DNA from: UBA6623 sp965238125
Lineage (GTDB): Bacteria > Acidobacteriota > Terriglobia > Bryobacterales > UBA6623
Direction: 5' to 3'
Assembly: GCA_965238125.1 (NCBI GenBank)
Contig: OZ250179.1
Span: 5,890,001 to 5,954,000, forward strand
Length of the DNA stretch: 64,000 nt
Below the pieces are notes generated by a model. It saw only the letters and a list, made by a program, of their open reading frames with translations. It was not told the DNA's origin and did no database searches. The translations under genes were made by a program, and so were the position numbers. Of this stretch, positions 58,447 to 64,000 are shown in pieces; the first letter of the stretch is position 1, and each line of letters starts with the position of its first letter.

Positions 58447-59757
58447 ATGACGGCAAGTAACGGTAAAGTCGATCGACGGACGCTGTTGAAAATGATGGGC
58501 GCGGCCGGCGCGTCGGCGGCGGTGATCTCCGGCTGCGGGTCGTCGTCGATCAGCGGGCAAGGGATCAGCGGCGGGGCGTTCGACAAGTCGGTTCCGCTCG
58601 CTACGGCGGGGCCGGGCGGCGGAAACAAGGACTGGAAGCCCGGGTATGCGCTTCGATTCCTGCCGCCTGAAGACATGCCGACCAGCGGTCCGGCTTCGGA
58701 TACCCTGGCGGCGCTGCCGAAGGAAAAGCTGCTCGAGCTCTATCGACTGATGAACTCCAGCCGCAAGTGGGAAACCACGATGAAGGACTTGTTCCTCGGC
58801 GGAGATGACGGGCTCTATGGCGCCTGGCATACCTATGTGGGCGAGGAAGCGATCGCGGTGGGCGTGATGGGCGCGCTGAACGAAGACGACTATATCGCCA
58901 GCACGCATCGCGGTCACGGGCACTTGATCGCCAAGGGCGGCGACATCAATAAGATGTCGGCCGAGATCTTTTTCAAGGAGTCGGGCTACAACAAGGGCTA
59001 CGGCGGCTCGATGCACATTACCGACATGTCCAAGGGCATCATGGGCATGAACGGCATCGTGGGCGCGAGCTTTTATATGGCCGCGGGCGCGGCGTTGCGC
59101 GGCATGGTGCGCGGCACCAAGCAAGTCTCGGTGGCGTTTTTCGGGGACGGGGCGGCCGCCTCGCCGTACTACTTCAGCGCGGTGAGGAGTTGCAAGAACC
59201 AGAACATCCCGGTGATCTTCGTCAACGAGAACAACTTCCAGTACATGTCGATTCCGATGGCGGACACCGCGCCGACGAAGTACATCTCCGAGTACACCAA
59301 GGGCCTCGACATTCCGCACTATCTCGTCGACGGCAACGACGTCTCGGCGGTCTACGCGGCGACCGCGGAAGCCGTCGAGGGGGGACGAGCTGGAAAGGGG
59401 CCGAGCGTGATCGAGGGGCTGACCTATCGCTGGTACGATCACAGCGGCTTCGCTGGCGCCCGGGTTGATGAGGATGGCGCGATGGGGCTGCCCTATCGCA
59501 CCGACGAGGAGGTTCGCGCCTGGATGACGCGCGATCCGCTCCCACGCTTCAAACGCTGGCTGTTGGCCATGGGGCTGGCCGGCGAAGAGGAATTAGCCAA
59601 GGTCGAGACCGACACGCAAGCGGCGGTCGACGCCTCGGTCGAATACGCTCGCGAGGGCCGCGACCCCGAGCCGGAGGCTGGCGTTATGCACACGCACGCC
59701 GAAGGCCCGGTCGTCGCCACGCAGTTCTACAACCGCAAGGGGATCGTAACTACCTAG
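58447..59757 (+). CDS. TPP-dependent dehydrogenase E1 alpha subunit with Tat/lipoprotein signal
   Basis: From ATG 58447 the protein has 436 residues. Residues 1-30 read KVDRRTLLKMMGAAG then ASAAVISGC: a twin-arginine motif (Arg 10-11), a hydrophobic stretch and a lipobox Cys 30. The E1 alpha domain starts near residue 90: STHRGHGHLIAKGGD (catalytic His loop), KGYGGSMHITD, the TPP motif GDG (233-235) then 26 residues and Asn 262-263, and TYRWYDHSGFAG. All ThDP residues look normal, so the enzyme core is intact. E1 alpha subunits decarboxylate 2-oxoacids or acetoin in the cytoplasm. An exported, lipid-anchored one is unusual. A 30-bp gap separates it from E1 beta. Confidence 0.88.
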   Translation: MTASNGKVDRRTLLKMMGAAGASAAVISGCGSSSISGQGISGGAFDKSVPLATAGPGGGNKDWKPGYALRFLPPEDMPTSGPASDTLAALPKEKLLELYRLMNSSRKWETTMKDLFLGGDDGLYGAWHTYVGEEAIAVGVMGALNEDDYIASTHRGHGHLIAKGGDINKMSAEIFFKESGYNKGYGGSMHITDMSKGIMGMNGIVGASFYMAAGAALRGMVRGTKQVSVAFFGDGAAASPYYFSAVRSCKNQNIPVIFVNENNFQYMSIPMADTAPTKYISEYTKGLDIPHYLVDGNDVSAVYAATAEAVEGGRAGKGPSVIEGLTYRWYDHSGFAGARVDEDGAMGLPYRTDEEVRAWMTRDPLPRFKRWLLAMGLAGEEELAKVETDTQAAVDASVEYAREGRDPEPEAGVMHTHAEGPVVATQFYNRKGIVTT

Positions 59758-59787
59758 CCTGAATTCTAGGACGGGGGAGTTTTTGTC

Positions 59788-60771
59788 ATGGCGAAAAAAC
59801 CTTACAACTATGCACAGCTCGAGGCGGTTGCCCAAGAGATGCGGGCCAACGCCGACATGGTTTATTACTACGAATACCAGCGGCCGGTGACGACGTCGTC
59901 GACAGGTGAGATCCTCGATTTGGTCGCCGAGTTCGGTGATCTCCGCACGTCGGGCCGCGGTTGGCCGATCGACGAAAGCTGGATCGCCGGGGCGGCAATC
60001 GGCGCGGCGGCGGCGGGCTCGAAAGCAATCGCGCGACTGCCCTCGATGGCCCAAATCTTCGCGCTCGAGTACGTCTACAACCAAGCCGGCAAGCTGCGCT
60101 CGATGACGGGCGGGCAGGCCGGCATGCCGTTCGTCCTATGGGTAGACGGCTCGGGTCGACGCCGCGGGGGCGCGGGGCAGCACACTGATGTCGGCGCCGA
60201 GGCGATGTTCGCCAATCTGCCGGGGATCAAGGTCGTGGTGCCGAGCAATGCCTACGACGCCAAGGGTCTGTTGATTTCCGCGATCCGCGATCCCGACCCG
60301 GTCGTGTATATGGACTATCCCGAAGTCAAGTCGGGACAGCAACCCGACGTTCCGGACGAAGCCTACGAGGTCCCCTTCGGCAAGGCGGTTGTGAGGCAAA
60401 AGGGTCGCGGTATCACCTTGGCGGCCTGGGCGCCGGCTACGGTGGATGTACAGAAGGCGCTGCCGCAGCTCGCCAAGTCGGGCATCAGCGCGGAATTCAT
60501 TGATCTGCGGTCGCTCAAGCCGTTGGATATTGAAACGCTGGCGCGGTCGGCCCGCAAGACGCGGCGGTTGCTGGTCGTCGAGCATGGTCACTATACGGCC
60601 GGCTTCGGCGCGCATGTGGTTTCGGAAGTCGTGCAGGAGGTTTCCGGCGTCAAAGTGCGTCGCCTGGCTTTCCCCGACGTACCGGGTCCGGGCGCGGCCG
60701 GTATGATGTCGTGGTTGCGGCCCGACGCTCCGAAGATTATCGACGCGGCGAAGCTGCTGATGCGGGCGTAG
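59788..60771 (+). CDS. TPP-dependent dehydrogenase E1 beta subunit
   Basis: The 327-residue transketolase-like protein pairs with the E1 alpha just upstream. It shows TTSSTGEILDLVAEFGDLRT, WPIDESWIAGAAIGAAAAGS, GAGQHTDVGAEAMFANLPGI (catalytic-site His) and VVVPSNAYDAKGLLISAIRD. Blocks GRGITLAAWAPATVDVQKAL and SAEFIDLRSLKPLDIETLAR form the C-terminal swivel domain. The N-terminus (MAKKPYNYAQLEAVAQEMRA) has no signal, so it would have to travel with the alpha subunit if the complex is exported. The usual 'GEDVG' block after the first helix reads YYYEYQRPVTT, which is divergent. No E2 or E3 gene follows. Confidence 0.85.
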   Translation: MAKKPYNYAQLEAVAQEMRANADMVYYYEYQRPVTTSSTGEILDLVAEFGDLRTSGRGWPIDESWIAGAAIGAAAAGSKAIARLPSMAQIFALEYVYNQAGKLRSMTGGQAGMPFVLWVDGSGRRRGGAGQHTDVGAEAMFANLPGIKVVVPSNAYDAKGLLISAIRDPDPVVYMDYPEVKSGQQPDVPDEAYEVPFGKAVVRQKGRGITLAAWAPATVDVQKALPQLAKSGISAEFIDLRSLKPLDIETLARSARKTRRLLVVEHGHYTAGFGAHVVSEVVQEVSGVKVRRLAFPDVPGPGAAGMMSWLRPDAPKIIDAAKLLMRA

Positions 60772-60844
60772 AAGGATTGGCGCCCCGGTTTGCAGGTCGA
60801 CGCCGACCTTTGCCGGGGCGGCCGCCGGTCGAATCATTCCCTAT

Positions 60845-61156
60845 ATGTCCTCGGAATCGACAGCAGCGCCCGCCGTAGTGTGTCCGCGTTGCGGCGAGAC
60901 GATGACGGCCGCGTCGGTGAGAACGACGGTTTGGCGCGAAGACCGCGTAGCGATCGTCGAGGACATCCCGGCTCACGTCTGCGATTCCTGCATGGAGCAG
61001 TTTTACGACGAAGACGTCAGTGACGCGCTACGCGGGCTAGTCGAGAAGGGGCTCCCCGCCGAGGAGGCGCAAAGAGAGATCACTGTACCGGTCTTTTCTC
61101 TCGAAGGCCGGATTCGCAAGAGAAAACCTATTCCCGAGGATACATATGTGGACTAG
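60845..61156 (+). CDS. YgiT-type zinc-finger protein
   Basis: The 103-residue protein has VCPRCGETMTAASVRTTVWR followed by DIPAHVCDSCMEQFYDEDVS: two CxxC pairs in the layout of YgiT-type zinc-finger domains, which form the N-terminal half of MqsA-type antitoxins and many stand-alone proteins. The C-terminal half is helical and charged (EEAQREITVPVFSLEGRIRK) without a clear HTH. No RelE/MqsR-type toxin lies next to it, so it may be an orphan antitoxin or regulator. It follows E1 beta by 73 bp. Confidence 0.75.
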   Translation: MSSESTAAPAVVCPRCGETMTAASVRTTVWREDRVAIVEDIPAHVCDSCMEQFYDEDVSDALRGLVEKGLPAEEAQREITVPVFSLEGRIRKRKPIPEDTYVD

Positions 61157-61185
61157 CAGTCCGCGGCAAAAATGTGGTTGGGCGA

Positions 61186-61421
61186 ACAAGGGGGACGGTC
61201 TCGTTCCTATGAATCCGCGGATTCATGATAGCGCCATGAAAATGGGTGTCGGGGGCCTTCCCGCCGCCCCTCCGGGGCTCCCCCGGTTGGGGGGGGGACC
61301 CAGGGTTCCGCCTTCGGCTCCACCCTGGGCTAAGGCTCCCGTCGCCGCTTCGCGGCTGCAGTGGCTGCGGATTTTTCGGGCTATACGGTACTCCACCGTA
61401 CTCCTGAAAGGCTATTTTTGG
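61186..61421. repeat. Dispersed repeat R1, copy 5
   Basis: A well-preserved R1 copy runs 'aacaagggggacggtctcg', ATGAATCCGCGGATTCAT (61209-61226, perfect palindrome), 'catgaaaatgggtg', 'ccttcccgccgcccctccgggg', 'gggttccgccttcggctccaccctgggc', 'ccgtcgccgcttcgcggctg', then 'ggctatacggtactccaccgtactcctgaaagg'. A long frame on this strand (from 61146) crosses the repeat into the next gene, but the real start is likely later. Confidence 0.7.
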
Positions 61422-61862
61422 GTGGCTGCCGGCTATCGGCAGCTTCGGCCCTCACGCCGGGCTGCTGCTTTTCTTTTCCTCTCCGGCCTGCTGTCGGCGG
61501 GGTGTTCCGGAGGCTCGCCTCGCGGCGAAAGCGCGACCGGTGAGCCGGCGGCCGAGCCGATGGCGGCCGTCGAGGAAGCGCCCATGCCGAAGACGCTCAA
61601 CGAGCTGTTCCCCGAAGGCCTGGGGAAGCCACTCGTTCTCGAAACCTGCGGTTCCTGCCATGCCATCGGCTGCAGCGCGATCGGGCAGCGCACCGAGGGA
61701 AGGTGGAGGAACCTCAAGGAGGATCATCGGGACAAGGTGGCGAGCTTGAGCGAGCAAGAACTCGAGACCGTTTTCAGCTATCTCAACGAGCACTTCGGCG
61801 CGGCGAAGCCGGAACCAAGGGTCCCGCCGCATTTTCTGGAAGGCGGGTGCACGCCGTTCTAA
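61422..61862 (+). CDS. c-type cytochrome-like lipoprotein (CxxCH), copy 1
   Basis: GTG 61422 gives 146 residues; the frame is open further upstream but lies in repeat R1. A signal peptide (RRAAAFLFLSGLLSAGC, Cys 28) is followed by a Ser/Gly/Glu-rich linker and a globular part with CGSCH at 76-80, the haem-binding motif of c-type cytochromes. The following region (DKVASLSEQELETVFSYLNE) has the helix typical of small cytochrome c domains. No Met follows the motif at the usual distance, so the second haem ligand is unclear. A paralogue follows (62094). Confidence 0.7.
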   Translation: MAAGYRQLRPSRRAAAFLFLSGLLSAGCSGGSPRGESATGEPAAEPMAAVEEAPMPKTLNELFPEGLGKPLVLETCGSCHAIGCSAIGQRTEGRWRNLKEDHRDKVASLSEQELETVFSYLNEHFGAAKPEPRVPPHFLEGGCTPF

Positions 61863-62093
61863 CCTGAAGCTTCCATTGGGGCGGGTTGAGGAAAGGGCAG
61901 GCCTGGAGACCTGCCCCACTGGGAGCCGGCGCTGTTGGATGTCAATGTAGAAGATAAAGCTGAGAGCTGTCTGAACTGTGGACTAGGACCGGCACGAGTG
62001 CTGGTCGCTACCGGTGGGTGCTCCGGTTTGAAATGGGGAGTGCAGCGGAAGTCTTTCACCGCGCCCGCCGCCGCGACATGTTGTGAACCGCTT
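61863..62093. repeat. R2 and R3 copies between the two cytochrome genes
   Basis: GGGCAGGCCTGGAGACCTGC with 'cccact' (61895-61920, a full R2) and GACCGGCACGAGTGCTGGTC (61987-62006, R3 with one changed base, then 'gctac') lie in this gap. The ATG 62094 of the second cytochrome gene has no strong ribosome-binding site. No other gene is present. Confidence 0.6.
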
Positions 62094-62516
62094 ATGAACC
62101 GCGGAACCGATCCTTCGCCGCCTACAGCTCGGTTGTTGCCGTTGCTCGCGGTGGCTCTCATCGCCGCCGCGGGCTGCGGCGGTTCGGCGTCTTCCGATCC
62201 GCCACCGGAGGTTCCGCCGGTTGCCGCCAAGCATACGCCGACGCGCGTCGATCTCGACGCAATTTTTCCACCGGGGCCGGGCCGAGACCTGGTCCTCAAC
62301 AATTGCCAAAGCTGCCATGTGTGGGTGCCCATCGTGATCCTGCAAATGGATAAAGGCGCTTGGCATCGCAACAGCGTCGAGCACCGCGGCCGCGTTGAGG
62401 CGCTGAGCGACGAGGATTTCGAAACGCTCTACGAGTACGTTTCCTCGACCTTTACACCCGAGCGCCCGATCCCGGACTTGCCGGCGGCCCTGCTCGAGAC
62501 CTGGACAACCTATTGA
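62094..62516 (+). CDS. c-type cytochrome-like lipoprotein (CxxCH), copy 2
   Basis: ATG 62094 gives 140 residues; the frame is open to 61935 but that part is repeat. A signal (ARLLPLLAVALIAAAGC, Cys 28) leads to a Pro-rich linker and CQSCH at 71-75. The layout LDAIFPPGPGRDLVLNNCQS CH matches copy 1 (LNELFPEGLGKPLVLETCGS CH), so the two genes are duplicates. The rest (RVEALSDEDFETLYEYVSST) again ends in a helix. A single haem c domain anchored to the membrane could act as an electron carrier. Confidence 0.75.
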   Translation: MNRGTDPSPPTARLLPLLAVALIAAAGCGGSASSDPPPEVPPVAAKHTPTRVDLDAIFPPGPGRDLVLNNCQSCHVWVPIVILQMDKGAWHRNSVEHRGRVEALSDEDFETLYEYVSSTFTPERPIPDLPAALLETWTTY

Positions 62517-62694
62517 CGGCGTGGCTTTGCGGGTCGTTGGTTTTCCGCAGCGCGCCCGCGACGGGCCACGTTCACAATGTCCTACAATACCGTTCTTTAG
62601 CGAAACCCACAGTCCGCGAGAGGTACTCCGCAAGCGCTTCCGGCCGCGGCTCTTTCTCCGTGACGGAATTTCACCTTCGAAACCTCTCGTAAGA

Positions 62695-62910
62695 ATGAGT
62701 CTCTCCATGGATGTCACCCGGATTATTAGCGAATTGCGCAAGGAATTAGATCGAATCGACAAAACGATTCTGGCCCTCGATTCTTTCGCAACCGGTAAGC
62801 GGCGAGGCCGTCCGCCCAAGCTGCTGCAGGAACTCCGCGCCGAAGCCGAAGCTCAGACGCGAAAGCCAGCCAAGAAGCTCCGCCACGGGCCGAAGAAAAA
62901 GGCTCGTTGA
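62695..62910 (+). CDS. Small basic protein with an AT-hook-like motif
   Basis: ATG 62695 (or ATG 62707) gives 67-71 residues. A leading helix MDVTRIISELRKELDRIDKT is followed by ILALDSFATGKRRGRPPKLL, where KRRGRPPK is an AT-hook-like tract, and a Lys/Arg-rich tail (KPAKKLRHGPKKKAR). Short proteins of this plan are common in Acidobacteriota and presumably bind DNA or RNA. The frame is open upstream to 62521 but the start is clear from the helix. Function is unknown. Confidence 0.6.
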   Translation: MSLSMDVTRIISELRKELDRIDKTILALDSFATGKRRGRPPKLLQELRAEAEAQTRKPAKKLRHGPKKKAR

Positions 62911-62958
62911 TGCAACTCGAATCGCACGGCTTCGGGCCGGCTGCCGGGGCGTTTCGAG

Positions 62959-64000
62959 TCAGCCGGCCGTGTGCGTTTGGATTCTCCGGGCGATGGCGCG
63001 GCTGCGACGAATGCAGTCGGGGATGCCGATGCCCTCGTAAGCGTTCCCTGTTACATGCAGGCCCTGGATGCGTCCGAGCCGCTGTTCGATTTCCTCGATG
63101 CGCTTGCCGTGCCCGACTTCGTATTGCGCCATGGCCCGCCGCCAACGGGCCACTCGCCAGGTAGCCGGCTCGGTCTCAAAGCCCATGATTCGGCTGAGTT
63201 CATCGTGCACACGACGTGCGATCTCGTCGTCGGGGACGTCGAACGACGCGTCGGCTTGGCGGCCGGCGAGAAAGGCGCGCAGCAGGGCGTAGTCGCTCGT
63301 GGCGCGGTGTGGGAATTTCGTGTTGACCCAGGTGCAGGCCGTGATGAGAGTTTGTTCGACCTCGGGCGCCAAGAACCCGAAACCCTCCAGGGCGTGCTCG
63401 AAGGGGGGCCGCCGATAAAGCAGATTGACCGTAATCGACGAAGAGTAGGGAACCGCTCGCAGTTGCGCGGCCGATTGCGGATCAAGTCCCTCGACCAAAG
63501 CGCCGGCGGCATGTGCCGGTGTGGCGACCACCACTTGATCGACGAGGAACCCGTCTCCGTTGACCACGAGGCGGAAACCGTCGTCGAGCCGAGTCACCGC
63601 TTCGGCCGAGCCGGTGATCCGCCGGACGCGGCCTTCCAGCTCTTCCGCCAGTCGGTCGGTCAACTGTCGCATGCCGCCCTTGAGGCTGAGAAACAGCGCC
63701 GGCGGCCGGCCGCGGGCGGCCGGTGGTTGCCGGGAAGCTTGGGCAGCCGCTTTCAGCATGCCGCGGCTGACACTGCCGTACCGCTTTTCGAGTTCCACGA
63801 AGCGCGGTAAGACGGCATTGACGCTCAGCTTCTCCGGTGAGCCGCCGTACACGCCGGCGAGCATCGGCTGGGCCAAGTAACGGTTCGCCTCTTCACCGAA
63901 GTGGTCTCGCACGAAGGCGGCCACGGAGCGCTCCTCGGGGGCCTTGCCGGGTTGCCGAAACCACTCCAACGCCATCTTGGCCTTCGTGCCCCAACCGAGC
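62959..64000 (-). CDS. Protoporphyrinogen oxidase (HemY/HemG-like), C-terminal part
   Basis: The minus-strand frame enters from the right edge (LGWGTKAKMALEWFRQPGKA) and ends at 62959, so the N-terminal FAD-binding GxGxxG is outside. Visible blocks are MLAGVYGGSPEKLSVNAVLP, FLSLKGGMRQLTDRLAEELE, and the C-terminal FAD-binding HVTGNAYEGIGIPDCIRRSR, all typical of oxygen-dependent protoporphyrinogen oxidase, which makes protoporphyrin IX. The motif 'AGVYGG' is diagnostic of this family. The N-terminus would settle the name hemY or hemG. It lies downstream of two cytochrome genes on the other strand. Confidence 0.85.
   Translation of the reverse strand, partial: LGWGTKAKMALEWFRQPGKAPEERSVAAFVRDHFGEEANRYLAQPMLAGVYGGSPEKLSVNAVLPRFVELEKRYGSVSRGMLKAAAQASRQPPAARGRPPALFLSLKGGMRQLTDRLAEELEGRVRRITGSAEAVTRLDDGFRLVVNGDGFLVDQVVVATPAHAAGALVEGLDPQSAAQLRAVPYSSSITVNLLYRRPPFEHALEGFGFLAPEVEQTLITACTWVNTKFPHRATSDYALLRAFLAGRQADASFDVPDDEIARRVHDELSRIMGFETEPATWRVARWRRAMAQYEVGHGKRIEEIEQRLGRIQGLHVTGNAYEGIGIPDCIRRSRAIARRIQTHTAG

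Noticed and set aside
61146..61421. Coding extension of the first cytochrome lipoprotein through repeat R1
   Set aside because: The extension is encoded by the dispersed repeat and would put 92 residues before the signal peptide.

Overview
The window is about 64 kb of high-GC bacterial chromosome with no plasmid, phage or CRISPR signature and no rRNA or tRNA gene that I could find. The gene content suggests an Acidobacteriota genome, possibly of the Bryobacterales/Solibacter type. The reasons are an Oar-like TonB receptor with a carboxypeptidase-regulatory N-terminus, an FG-GAP/ASPIC-UnbV (CRTAC1-like) protein paired with a TPR protein, 'STGPRT' and 'GRRGRPPK' small-protein families, F420-type LLM oxidoreductase, SMP-30, and many short palindromic intergenic repeats. 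This assignment is inference from gene families, not from a marker gene.

Layout. 1-3.2 kb: housekeeping operon xseB-ispA-tlyA-nadK (minus), then a truncated REP-associated transposase next to a palindrome, and an exported methyltransferase. 3.4-4.7 kb: thyA-folA. 4.8-16.7 kb: mostly minus-strand genes, including a polysaccharide deacetylase, hydrolase, redoxin, exported zinc-protease-like protein, GGDEF/HD-GYP protein, orphan NarL-type histidine kinase and aldose epimerase. 16.8-18.9 kb: a membrane glycosyltransferase-like gene split by an in-frame TGA and a frameshift. 19.2-20.7 kb: pdxS-pdxT. 21-33 kb: PQQ-propeller protein, tsaE, MATE pump, rimI, msrP, a dead Phd/VapC pair, LLM oxidoreductase, rfbD, ssb, modA. 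32.9-36.5 kb: MFS transporter, then two tandem IS630-type elements. 36.8-43.7 kb: STGPRT-family gene, a catalytic/non-catalytic M16 peptidase pair, trpS, TPR protein. 43.8-49.8 kb: MaoC dehydratase, Fe-alcohol dehydrogenase (HOT-like), CRTAC1 and TPR proteins. 50-53.5 kb: TonB receptor with a scrambled 5' end. 54-57 kb: CoA-transferase and a frameshifted Gfo/Idh/MocA gene. 57-62.9 kb: SMP-30 protein, then a TPP-dependent E1 alpha/beta pair followed by two CxxCH lipoproteins. The window ends inside a hemY/hemG-type protoporphyrinogen oxidase.

The most interesting unit is 58447-62516. A thiamine-diphosphate E1 alpha subunit, normally cytoplasmic, begins with a twin-arginine signal and a lipobox cysteine. 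It is followed by an unsignalled E1 beta, a YgiT-type zinc-finger protein and two paralogous CxxCH lipoproteins, with no E2 or E3 gene nearby. An envelope-anchored E1 dehydrogenase passing electrons to c-type cytochromes is a testable hypothesis.

The second theme is repeat load and gene decay. At least six families of short palindromic repeats occupy most intergenic gaps, and several genes (RAYT, Phd, VapC, glycosyltransferase, TonB 5' end, Gfo/Idh) are broken. Some breaks could be assembly errors and should be checked against reads.
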